Positions 5,635 to 12,573 of a DNA stretch of 13,915 nt are shown in pieces. Below the pieces are notes generated by a model. It was not told where the DNA came from and did not search any database. It was given only the letters and a program-made list of their open reading frames with translations. The position numbers and the translations under genes were made by a program. Numbering within the stretch: position 1 is the first letter of the stretch; each line of letters opens with the position of its first letter. This stretch comes from Verrucomicrobiota bacterium (GTDB taxonomy: Bacteria; Verrucomicrobiota; Verrucomicrobiia; Opitutales; Opitutaceae). The stretch spans positions 1 through 13,915 of the forward strand of contig JAFAAS010000100.1 in the NCBI GenBank assembly GCA_023426435.1, read 5' to 3'.

Positions 5635-7671
5635 ATGACAAGCTTTCGCTCCTGCTCTCTTTGGGCCACCCTGGTCGTCCCGGCTGTGTTGTGCGGCCAG
5701 ACCGTCACGTCGAGTGGCGTGATTTCCGTTGCCGCCGGCGGTGCGCTGCATGAAGGCGACCGCGCGGCGTATCGACAGATGCTGCAGCACAACAAGGATT
5801 TCATGGGCGGTCTGGAGGAGTATCGGCTGACCCGTGAAGGCGACGACGATCTCTTCACCTTCGAGGCGCGCGTGCTCCCCTTCGACTACGATTACCGGAT
5901 CGCGGGGCGCTATGAGAAGACGGACAAGTTCCACGTCGCCGCCGGATTCGAGCAGTATCGAGTTTGGTATGACGGCTCGGGCGGCGTCTTTCGGCCGCGC
6001 GACCTGAGCTTCGCGTTGTTCGACGAAGAGCTCGGGATCGATCGCAGCAAGGCCTGGCTGGAGGTGGGCGCCTACACGGAGAACCAGACGCTGATTCGTC
6101 TGCGTTACGAGCGAAGCGAACGCAGCGGCACGAAGAGCACGACGCATTGGGGCGATACGAATCTCGTCGGCGCGCCGTATGGCACGCGCAACATCGTGCC
6201 TGGATTTTACGACATCGATGAAGTGGTGCAGACGGTTTCGCTCGATGTGGGCAATCAGTCGCAGCCGAATCAGAAGTGGAATGTCGGCACGCGCTATTCC
6301 GAGACGCAGCTGAACAACAAACGCTACAATCGTCGCCGGCCGTTCGAGAATGCCGATCGCATTTTCACGCAGAAGGACGGCACGGCGAACGATCTGTGGG
6401 CGACGCACGGATTCTATCAGCGCAAGCTCAATGAGCAGCTGACGATCTCAGGCGGCGCGCTTATCACGAAATTGGATACGCTGATCCATGGCAGCCGCAT
6501 CTATGGGCAGAGTTATGACCCGGTGTTCGATCCGGCGTTCGTGCGCCGGCAGCAGCGCGACGAAGGATACTACGATCTCGAAGGGCATGCCGAGTTGAAG
6601 CAGACGGTGTTGAACCTGAACGCGGTTTATACGCCGCGGAAGCATTGGACGGTTCGTCCGAGTTTCCGTTACGAGAACCGGCATCAGGAAACGCTTGCTG
6701 AATTTGTGGAGACGAACTTCGGCGGCGGCGCGGCGGTGCCGGCGATACTCGAGGACGTGGAGGGGGACCACGACAAGGACTGGGACGAGTTTTCCGAGGC
6801 GATCGAAGTGCGCTACACGGGGAAGCCTAACTGGGTGTTCAGTGGCGAGGCGGAGTGGGTGCAGGGGAGCGGGCAGCTCCAGGAGGAGCGCATCATTCAT
6901 CACACCGGTCAGAGGACGATCGACCGGTCGATGGACAACGAACGCAACACGCAGAAGTATTCGTTGAACGCGAACTGGTATGCGAAGCCCGGCCTGACGT
7001 TTGCGGCGCAGTATTATTTCAAAGTGAAGGTGAACGACTACGACGCGGCGCGCGACAACACGCCCGTGACGGGCGGCGACCGTTACCCGGCCTACATCAC
7101 GGATCAGGATTTCGAGACGCACGACGTGAACTTCCGCATGACCTGGCGGCCGATCTCGAAGTTGAGCCTCGTGACGCGTTACGACTTTCAGCAGTCGACG
7201 ATCAACAGCATCGAGGCGGGACTCGCGCCGGTGGAGAGCTCGGAGCTGACCGCGCACATCATCAGCCAGAGTGTGACTTGGAGCCCGACGAACCGGCTCT
7301 ACCTCACGGGCAACATCAACGTGACCTACGATCAGCTGAAGACGCCGGCGTATCAGTTTGTCCAGCACGGGGACAACAACTACGTGAACGTGGCCATCGG
7401 CGGGGGCTACGTGCTGACGGAGCGCGACGATTTGCTGCTGGATTACTCGCTCTACGATGCGTCGAACTTCATCGACAACTCGGCGACCTCGATGCCCTTC
7501 GGCGCGAGCCAGAAGCAGGAGGCGACGTATCTGACCTGGAAGCGCCGGCAGAGCGAGACGCTGATCTACACCTTGCGGTATGGCTATGTGACGAACCGCG
7601 ACGAGACCTGGCCGGGGATGAACGATTTCGACGCGCACGTGGTTTACGGAAAAGTGCAGTTCATTTTCTGA
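5635..7671 (+). CDS. MtrB/PioB-type outer-membrane beta-barrel of a porin-cytochrome conduit
   Basis: This is a large outer-membrane porin expected to sheath the adjacent multihaem cytochrome and let electrons cross the outer membrane. The protein is 678 residues, close to the usual MtrB length (about 700). Residues 1-21 form a signal peptide. The rest alternates polar and hydrophobic residues with many aromatic strand ends (for example WTVRPSFRYEN, KLSLVTRYDFQQST, NRLYLTGNINVTYDQL), and it ends in Phe (KVQFIF), as barrels recognised by the Bam machinery do. There are no cysteines after the signal region, so the N-terminal CXXC known from Shewanella MtrB is absent. It is the last gene of the plus-strand cluster, 30 bases after the octahaem cytochrome, and is followed by a strong terminator. 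Another barrel family is possible on sequence alone, but the partner gene makes MtrB/PioB by far the best call. Confidence 0.87.
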   Translation: MTSFRSCSLWATLVVPAVLCGQTVTSSGVISVAAGGALHEGDRAAYRQMLQHNKDFMGGLEEYRLTREGDDDLFTFEARVLPFDYDYRIAGRYEKTDKFHVAAGFEQYRVWYDGSGGVFRPRDLSFALFDEELGIDRSKAWLEVGAYTENQTLIRLRYERSERSGTKSTTHWGDTNLVGAPYGTRNIVPGFYDIDEVVQTVSLDVGNQSQPNQKWNVGTRYSETQLNNKRYNRRRPFENADRIFTQKDGTANDLWATHGFYQRKLNEQLTISGGALITKLDTLIHGSRIYGQSYDPVFDPAFVRRQQRDEGYYDLEGHAELKQTVLNLNAVYTPRKHWTVRPSFRYENRHQETLAEFVETNFGGGAAVPAILEDVEGDHDKDWDEFSEAIEVRYTGKPNWVFSGEAEWVQGSGQLQEERIIHHTGQRTIDRSMDNERNTQKYSLNANWYAKPGLTFAAQYYFKVKVNDYDAARDNTPVTGGDRYPAYITDQDFETHDVNFRMTWRPISKLSLVTRYDFQQSTINSIEAGLAPVESSELTAHIISQSVTWSPTNRLYLTGNINVTYDQLKTPAYQFVQHGDNNYVNVAIGGGYVLTERDDLLLDYSLYDASNFIDNSATSMPFGASQKQEATYLTWKRRQSETLIYTLRYGYVTNRDETWPGMNDFDAHVVYGKVQFIF

Positions 7672-7699
7672 CGGTTATCTCGGGTGGAAACAACAGAAC

Positions 7700-7738
7700 C
7701 GCCGGCGCTCTTCGGGGCGCCGGCGTATTGGTTTTTTT
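7700..7738 (+). terminator. Rho-independent terminator after the porin-cytochrome cluster
   Basis: A 9-bp GC stem, CGCCGGCGC (7700-7708) with GCGCCGGCG (7717-7725), is extended by a T-G and a C-G pair around a TTCG tetraloop. It is followed by TATTGG and seven T residues (7732-7738). It starts 28 bases after the barrel stop codon and should end the cytochrome operon transcript. Confidence 0.9.
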
Positions 7739-7833
7739 GGGTGAAGTTGGCTGGAGGGTCGGAACGCTCGCGCGTCCAAGTAGGACGGCATCGGCGCGCC
7801 TAGACATTTGGGCAAGAGCGCGCAGGTTGCGTC

Positions 7834-9366
7834 ATGGGCATGGAGATCAAGGTGCGGGATTTGTTGGCGGCGGGGTGGCGGGAGGATGCGCGGTTGGGGG
7901 CGGTGTTGAAGCGGGCGCGGGAGTTGCAGGGGACGGGGTTGGATCGGGACGGCGTTTTTGCGGCGTTGGAGGTGGATTATCCGAAGGAGGCGAAGCGGGC
8001 GGAACTGCGGAAGGCGCCGCTGGCGTTCAGCGAGGCAGTCGAGGCGGAGACGCCAGCGGAGGTGGCGAGCCTGGCGGCGTCACGGGCGCGGATGACGGAG
8101 TTGTTGCACGTGCCGGTGATCAAGCGCGGTAGTTTGATGCCGGATACGTGTCCGGCAGGCGTGGGGCCGGCGACGATTCCGGTGGGTGGCGCGATCGAGG
8201 TGGAGAATGCGATTCTGCCGGGCGCACACTCCGCGGATATTTGTTGTTCGATGTTCGCGAGTTTCTTCGCGGACAATCATCCCGTATCGGAGCTGATGGA
8301 TCAGCTATGGGCGTCCACGCATTTCGGCGCGGGTGGGCGTCCGCGGGGAAAGCAGATGTATCACACGATGCTCGAGGAGCCGGTGTGGGAGAATCCGTTT
8401 TTGTCGGGGCTGCAGAGTCGCGCGCGGGAGTTTCTGGGGACGCAGGGCGATGGGAATCATTTCGCGTATATCGGGCGTGTGGAGTTTTCGGCCGAGCAGC
8501 AGAGGGCGATTGCAGGGTCGGGACATTCGGACTTGGCGGAAGCGATCGAGCGGCGGGGCGGGGCGTTTCATGTGCTGGTGACGCATCACGGGTCGCGCGG
8601 GTTGGGCGCGGATGTTTACAAGCGCGGGATGATCGCGGCGGATTTGTGGGTGCGGCGAAACGCCGTGAGCACTCCGGCGGCGGCGGCGTGGTTGCCGGCG
8701 GGTTCGGAGGAAGGGCGCGCGTATTGGGAGGCGTTGCAGTTCGTGTCGCGTTGGACGCGGGTCAATCACGCGCTGATTCACGATGAGTTTCTGCATCGGG
8801 TCGGGCAGCGGGCGCTGGCGCAGGTAGGCAACGAGCACAATTTCGTGTGGAAGCGAGGTGACTCGTTTTATCACGGCAAGGGTGCGACGCCGGCGTGGAA
8901 GGATGCGGACGGGCGGCCGTTGTTGGGGTTGATTCCGCTGAATATGGCGCGGGAGATCCTGATCGTGTTGGGCGGAGACAATGACGCGTTCCTGTCGTTT
9001 GCGCCGCATGGGGCGGGACGGAATTTGTCGCGGAAGGCGATGCTCGCGCCGTATCGCGATGCGGACGGGGAGATCGATCCGGCGCGGGTGAAGCAGGTGC
9101 TCGCGGAGACGACGGGCGGGTTGGATATCCGCTGGTATAACGGGGCGCCGGATTTGTCGGAGTCGCCGCTCGGCTACAAGGATGCGACGAAGGTGAAGGC
9201 GCAGATCGAAAAGTTTGGATTGGCGACGGTGGTCGGAGAAATTCAGCCGCTCGGGTGCATCATGGCGGGCGAGGCGCCGGAGCCGATGTGGATGAAAAAG
9301 AAACGGGAGAAGCGGGCGGCGAGCAAAGCGGCGCGGCGGGAGTGGGTGGCGGAGAACGAGGAGTGA
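7834..9366 (+). CDS. rtcB: RtcB-family RNA ligase (divergent clade)
   Basis: RtcB joins RNA ends carrying 2',3'-cyclic phosphate or 3'-phosphate to 5'-OH, using GTP and Mn2+, in RNA repair or tRNA splicing. The protein is 510 residues. Recognisable family sites, by analogy with characterised RtcB, are D135 and C138 (SADICCSM, where DxGCGM is usual), H209 (GDGNHF), H251 (THHGSRGLG), H335 (EHNFVW) and the guanylated histidine H392 in FAPHGAGRNLSR. All metal and GMP-linked residues therefore seem present, although surrounding motifs differ from the E. coli type. A basic tail (KKKREKRAASKAARREW) ends the protein. Start: ATG at 7834, with a second ATG at 7840 also possible; a weak AGG lies 7 bases upstream of the first. 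It stands alone, behind a terminator. No rtcA or archease gene is visible. Confidence 0.9.
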   Translation: MGMEIKVRDLLAAGWREDARLGAVLKRARELQGTGLDRDGVFAALEVDYPKEAKRAELRKAPLAFSEAVEAETPAEVASLAASRARMTELLHVPVIKRGSLMPDTCPAGVGPATIPVGGAIEVENAILPGAHSADICCSMFASFFADNHPVSELMDQLWASTHFGAGGRPRGKQMYHTMLEEPVWENPFLSGLQSRAREFLGTQGDGNHFAYIGRVEFSAEQQRAIAGSGHSDLAEAIERRGGAFHVLVTHHGSRGLGADVYKRGMIAADLWVRRNAVSTPAAAAWLPAGSEEGRAYWEALQFVSRWTRVNHALIHDEFLHRVGQRALAQVGNEHNFVWKRGDSFYHGKGATPAWKDADGRPLLGLIPLNMAREILIVLGGDNDAFLSFAPHGAGRNLSRKAMLAPYRDADGEIDPARVKQVLAETTGGLDIRWYNGAPDLSESPLGYKDATKVKAQIEKFGLATVVGEIQPLGCIMAGEAPEPMWMKKKREKRAASKAARREWVAENEE

Positions 9367-9547
9367 GGGGATTGGGGATTTCCGAATTTGGATTTTCGAT
9401 TTCGGATTTTGAGGGGCTGCGCGGGAAACACACGAAAGGGTGCGAAAAAGGTTCAGCGGCGCGAGCGAACGGAAGGAGGATGAGAAACCGCGAATGATCG
9501 GCTGGGGGGAGAACGAGAACGATTACGAGAAGGAGAACGAGCGGGAG
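9367..9547. other. Convergent spacer with low-complexity repeats
   Basis: This 181-bp gap lies between the ends of rtcB (plus) and the lactonase gene (minus). An AT-rich stretch (9379-9410) repeats variants of GATTTCGGATTT, related on the opposite strand to the CCGAAATC repeat before the monohaem cytochrome gene. No clear terminator hairpin is present for either gene, and I see no gene. Confidence 0.5.
9509..9544. repeat. GAGAAC hexamer tandem repeat
   Basis: There are six hexamer units in a row: GAGAAC, GAGAAC, GATTAC, GAGAAG, GAGAAC, GAGCGG. The array ends just before the lactonase stop codon (9548-9550). It is a degenerate microsatellite-like array. Confidence 0.75.
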
Positions 9548-10663
9548 CTACGGGACGAAGAGGACGCAGACGGGGCGGGGGACGGTGGCGCGGTGCGGGG
9601 TCGCGGTGAGATGGCCCGTGGTGGGGTCGACGCGGAAGACGGAGAGGGAGTTGGAGTCCTGGTGTGCGCAGACGAGCCAGGTGCCGTCGGGGGAGAGGTT
9701 GAAGTTGCGCGGGATGGCGCCGCCGGCGGGGATGTTTTGGACGAAGGTGAGTTTGCCCGTGGAAGGATCGCGCGCGAAGACGGTGAGGCTGTCGTGGCGG
9801 CGGTTGGAGGCGTAAACGAAGCGATCGTTGGGATGAATGCGGATCTCTGCGCAGGACTTGGGACCGTCGTAGTCGGCGGGGAGCGTGGAGAGCGTTTGGA
9901 GAAGCGAGAGGGCGCCGGTCGTGGCGTCGTGGCGGAAGGTGGAGAGGGTGGCGTCGAGTTCGTTGAGGACGTAGAAATGTTTTCCGTCGTGGGAGAATTT
10001 GCTGTGGCGCGGGCCGGCGCCGGGCGGCACGGAGGCGTCGCCGGCTTCGTGCCGCGCGATGGTGCCGGCGGAAGGGTTTAAGGAAAAAGCGAGGACGCGA
10101 TCGAGGCCGAGGTCGGCGACGTAGGCAAAGCGGTTGTCGGGCGAGAAGGTGACGGAGTGCGCGTGAGGTTTTTCCTGGCGATCGGTGCGCGGGCCGAGCG
10201 GGCCTTCGTGTTGGAGGAGGGACGTGCGCGGTTGGAGTTTTCCGTCGGGCGAGAGCGGGAAGGCGGCGGTGTAGCCGCGGCCGTAGCTGGCGACGAGGAC
10301 GAGGCGGGCGTCGCGGTCGACGGCGAGGTGGGCGACGCCGCCGGCGTGGGTGGGTTCGGTGTTGAGGCGGGTGAGCTCGCCGGTGGCGCGATCGATGTTG
10401 AACGCGGTGACGCCGCCGCCGGTGTCGGATTCGTCGATCGCGTAGAGGATCGGTCGCGTCGGGTGGAGATCGAGGAAGGACGGATTGCGCGCTTGGGCGG
10501 CGAACTCGGGAGTCGAGAGTTCGCCGGTTGTAGCGTTGAGGTGGATACGGTAGATGCCGCGGCTTTCGGTGTTGGTGTAGGTGCCGAGGTAGATGAGGTG
10601 ATTGGCGGCGGAGGCGAGGGCCGGGAGGGCGATCGCGAAGAGGGTGGCGGCGAGAGGGCGCAT
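9548..10663 (-). CDS. Secreted lactonase-family beta-propeller (6-phosphogluconolactonase-like)
   Basis: This is a seven-bladed-propeller protein of the Pgl/YbhE lactonase family, which hydrolyses sugar lactones. The protein is 371 residues, the usual family length. Residues 1-19 form a signal peptide with cleavage after ASA, so it should act in the periplasm rather than in the cytosolic pentose phosphate pathway. Repeated blade signatures are visible: HAHSVTFSPDNRFAYVADLG, GPRHSKFSHDGKHFYVLNEL, IHPNDRFVYASNR and RNFNLSPDGTWLVCAHQDS, with family motifs YLGTYT near the start and ARNPSFL. It is the last gene of the minus-strand sugar-oxidation group. The dehydrogenase upstream could produce a lactone, which this enzyme would open, but the two may act in different compartments. 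The start at 10663 gives the signal peptide directly. The leader has a run of C instead of a Shine-Dalgarno. The true substrate is unknown. Confidence 0.88.
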   Translation of the reverse strand: MRPLAATLFAIALPALASAANHLIYLGTYTNTESRGIYRIHLNATTGELSTPEFAAQARNPSFLDLHPTRPILYAIDESDTGGGVTAFNIDRATGELTRLNTEPTHAGGVAHLAVDRDARLVLVASYGRGYTAAFPLSPDGKLQPRTSLLQHEGPLGPRTDRQEKPHAHSVTFSPDNRFAYVADLGLDRVLAFSLNPSAGTIARHEAGDASVPPGAGPRHSKFSHDGKHFYVLNELDATLSTFRHDATTGALSLLQTLSTLPADYDGPKSCAEIRIHPNDRFVYASNRRHDSLTVFARDPSTGKLTFVQNIPAGGAIPRNFNLSPDGTWLVCAHQDSNSLSVFRVDPTTGHLTATPHRATVPRPVCVLFVP

Positions 10664-10670
10664 GGTGTGT

Positions 10671-10689
10671 GGGGGAATTCAGCTAGCCG
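10671..10689 (-). promoter_or_regulatory. Leader motif shared with the dehydrogenase gene, copy 1
   Basis: Read on the minus strand, CGGCTAGC-TG-AATTCCCCC lies 7 bases before the lactonase start codon. The same string without the TG lies 8 bases before the dehydrogenase start (13613-13629). It may be a shared translation or regulatory element, or the edge of a dispersed repeat. Confidence 0.35.
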
Positions 10690-10705
10690 TAGCGGTTTGA
10701 GTGGA

Positions 10706-10825
10706 AACCGCGAAGAACGCGAAGAAACGCGAAGGTCACTGAGAAATGATGATGCGGTAGGTCCGGTTGGCTTTTGTCTGCCGAAGGAGGTTCTCCCTTC
10801 GCGCCTCTTCGCGTCCTTCGCGGTT
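10706..10825. repeat. Long inverted repeat with CGCGAAG arms
   Basis: The two 30-base arms, 10706-10735 (AACCGCGAAGAACGCGAAG...) and 10796-10825, are reverse complements at 27 of 30 positions, separated by 60 bases. Each arm is itself an irregular direct repeat of CGCGAAG. The structure fills much of the 207-bp gap between the isomerase-like gene and the lactonase gene, and an RNA copy could form a long hairpin. Confidence 0.8.
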
Positions 10826-10848
10826 GATGGGCTTGGAGACGACGCTGC

Positions 10849-10875
10849 GGCTCGGCGGGGACGCCTCGCCCTACC
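10849..10875. repeat. GC-rich imperfect palindrome supplying the isomerase-like gene's stop codon
   Basis: GGCTCGGCG and CGCCTCGCC pair at 7 of 9 positions around a GGGA loop (10849-10870). The adjoining CTACC (10871-10875) contains the TAG stop of the minus-strand isomerase-like gene. It has the look of a dispersed repeat, but no second copy is in the window. Confidence 0.45.
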
Positions 10876-11668
10876 TGAAATGTTTTTCGAAGAAGGCCTT
10901 GGCGCGGAGGACGAACTCGGTGGGGTCTTTGGCGAATTCAGGGCTGTCGGTTTCGATGGCCATGACGCCGGACCAGTTGGTTTCCTTGATGGCGGCGAAG
11001 AGACCGGCGTAGTTCGAATTGCCGAGGCCGATGTGCGTATCCGTGGGACGGTTACGGTCGTCGCGGAGATCGAGACGCTTGTCCTTGAGGTGCATGTCGA
11101 ACACGCGGTCGCCGTAGTTGCGGAAGACGGTTTCGGCGTCGAATTCGGCGGCGGTGACCCAGCCGATGTCCATGCAGACGCCGATGCGCGGGTCGCGGGT
11201 GGCGAGGACGTGTTTGACGACGGCGGGGTTGCCGTAGGTGGTGCCGGTGCCGTGGTTATGGATGGCGAGCTTGATGTCGTATTCCTTCACGAGCTCCTCG
11301 AGGACGTCCCATTGCGCGGGCTCGCCGGGTTCGACGACGATGACCTTCATGTCGAAGAGCTTCGCGAGTTCGAAGAGGACGCGATTTTCCTCCTTGTTCA
11401 TCGTGGTGCCGGCGACGCCGATGGAGTAGGCGGTGAGGCCGTTTTGTTTGAGGATTTCGCGTTTGCGGAGGTTTTCCTCGCGAGGGGCTTTGGGATCGAG
11501 GTGTTTGCTGTAGAGCTCGAGTTGGGTGATGCCGTGTTTTTTGGCGAAGGCGACGAGTTGCTCGAAGTCCATGTTGCGGCACGTCCAGGATTGGAGGCCG
11601 AGCTGGGGCTTGGCGTGGACGATCGTGATCGCGAGCGCGAGGAGGCTGAGGAGGCGGAGGAGTTTCAT
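10871..11668 (-). CDS. Secreted xylose-isomerase-like TIM-barrel protein (sugar phosphate isomerase/epimerase family)
   Basis: The protein is a 265-residue AP-endonuclease-2/xylose-isomerase-fold protein. Residues 1-19 form a signal peptide (cleavage after VHA), so it is exported. Motifs for a metal-binding TIM barrel are present: E113 in VVEPGE, H137/H139 in IHNHG, D167 in CMDIGW, H193 in DMHLKD and E239 in AIETDS. These fit a sugar isomerase or epimerase, but the family also contains enzymes acting on other substrates, so the reaction is not known. I chose the ATG at 11668 because it starts the signal peptide; the frame extends upstream to 11743 through repeat DNA. Its stop codon lies at the edge of a GC-rich palindrome. 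It sits 101 bp after the SDR gene and 207 bp before the lactonase gene, all on the minus strand, which suggests a shared carbohydrate pathway. Confidence 0.85.
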   Translation of the reverse strand: MKLLRLLSLLALAITIVHAKPQLGLQSWTCRNMDFEQLVAFAKKHGITQLELYSKHLDPKAPREENLRKREILKQNGLTAYSIGVAGTTMNKEENRVLFELAKLFDMKVIVVEPGEPAQWDVLEELVKEYDIKLAIHNHGTGTTYGNPAVVKHVLATRDPRIGVCMDIGWVTAAEFDAETVFRNYGDRVFDMHLKDKRLDLRDDRNRPTDTHIGLGNSNYAGLFAAIKETNWSGVMAIETDSPEFAKDPTEFVLRAKAFFEKHFR

Positions 11669-11693
11669 GAGGGGATTAGGAAAGGATGAAGTT

Positions 11694-11749
11694 GAGCCAC
11701 GAAGGGACACGAAGGAATACGAATTAGAGCCACGGATGAACACGGATGG
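11694..11749. repeat. Dispersed-type repeat (CCACGAAGGGACACGAAGG / CACGGATGAACACGGATGG)
   Basis: In the 101-bp gap between the SDR and isomerase-like genes, short units repeat: CACGAAGG twice with variation, and CACGGATG twice (11731-11748). This style of intergenic repeat is familiar from verrucomicrobial and planctomycetal genomes, by my recollection. The isomerase open frame runs through it, giving a false N-terminal extension. Confidence 0.6.
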
Positions 11750-11769
11750 GATGACGGAAGAACGGGGGA

Positions 11770-12573
11770 TTAGGATTTTCGGGGGAGAGCGCGGGTGTCG
11801 TTGACGGTGATGCCGCCGTCGACGAGGAGGGTTTGGCCGGTGACGTAGGCGCTGGCGTCGCTGGCGAGGAAGAGGAGGGCGCCGTCGAGGTCGCCGGTGC
11901 GGCCGGGGCGGCGGAGCGGGATTTTATCGGTGAGATAGGAAACCCACGCGTCGTCGTCATACATGACGGCGTTTTGGGCGGTTTTGAACCAGCCGGGGGC
12001 GAGACAATTCACGGTGATACCGTGCGGCCCCCAGTCGGCGGCGAGGCTCATGGTGAGCTGGCGGACGCCGCCGCGGCTGGCGCCGTAGGGGGCGAGGCCG
12101 GCGTAACCGGCGACGGAGGTGACGGAGCCGATGTTGACGATGCGGCCGGGAATCTGGCGCGCGATCATCTGGCGGGCGACGGCTTGGGCGACGAAGAAGA
12201 CGCCGCGGAGATTTGTATCCAGAATTGTATTCCAGTCGTCCCACGTGACCTCGAGGGCGGGTTTGCGGATGTTGCAACCGGCGTTGTTGATGAGGATGTC
12301 GAGCGGGCCGAAGTCGCGGTCGATGGTTTCGACTGCGGTGGCGATGCTGGATTCGGAGCGAACGTCGAGGGCGACGGGGGAGCAGCGGCGACCGAGTTGT
12401 TCGATGGCGGCGCGGGTGTCGGTGAGCGCGTCGATGCTGCGGCTGGTGATGGCGACATCGGCGCCGGCGCGGGCGAGCGTGAGGGCGAACTCGCGTCCGA
12501 GTCCGCGGCTTGCGCCGGTGACGAGCGCGCGTTTGCCGGAGAGGTTAAAGAGATCGGAAGGTGAAGCGCTCAT
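11770..12573 (-). CDS. SDR-family oxidoreductase with YxxxR in place of YxxxK
   Basis: This is a classical-length short-chain dehydrogenase/reductase (267 residues) resembling gluconate 5-dehydrogenase-type enzymes. The cofactor site TGASRGLG is at 19-26, LDV at 69-71 and NNAG at 96-99. Asn121, Ser150 and Tyr163 are in place. The segment is YGASRGGVRQLT, so residue 167, normally the catalytic Lys, is Arg (codon CGC at 12075-12073). The C-terminal GQTLLVDGGIT is typical. The ATG at 12573 overlaps the TGA of the upstream dehydrogenase (ATGA), indicating translational coupling. The frame is open further upstream to 13332, but that part is the wrong frame inside the dehydrogenase gene. Cytosolic. 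It probably oxidises or reduces a sugar acid or ketose intermediate; the substrate and NAD/NADP preference are unknown, and the Lys-to-Arg change may weaken or alter catalysis. Confidence 0.9.
   Translation of the reverse strand: MSASPSDLFNLSGKRALVTGASRGLGREFALTLARAGADVAITSRSIDALTDTRAAIEQLGRRCSPVALDVRSESSIATAVETIDRDFGPLDILINNAGCNIRKPALEVTWDDWNTILDTNLRGVFFVAQAVARQMIARQIPGRIVNIGSVTSVAGYAGLAPYGASRGGVRQLTMSLAADWGPHGITVNCLAPGWFKTAQNAVMYDDDAWVSYLTDKIPLRRPGRTGDLDGALLFLASDASAYVTGQTLLVDGGITVNDTRALPRKS

Noticed and set aside
6448..7638. Minus-strand open frame of 396 codons
   Set aside because: Antisense to the barrel gene; Arg/Val/His-rich with no domain.
7750..7810. Short hairpin CGTCC-AAGTA-GGACG as a regulatory element before rtcB
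   Set aside because: A five-base stem in GC-rich DNA is expected by chance; no second copy or known motif.
6855..8132. Plus-strand open frame bridging the barrel gene and rtcB
   Set aside because: It crosses a strong terminator, is out of frame with both real genes and is compositionally a shadow.
9507..9544. Possible CRISPR array
   Set aside because: The repeat unit is only six bases, with no spacers.
10157..11689. Plus-strand open frame of 510 codons
   Set aside because: Antisense to the lactonase and isomerase-like genes, and rich in Glu, Gly and Val. Length alone is not evidence in such GC-rich DNA.
11669..11743. 25-residue N-terminal extension of the isomerase-like protein
   Set aside because: It is encoded by intergenic repeat DNA and would displace the signal peptide that starts at 11668.
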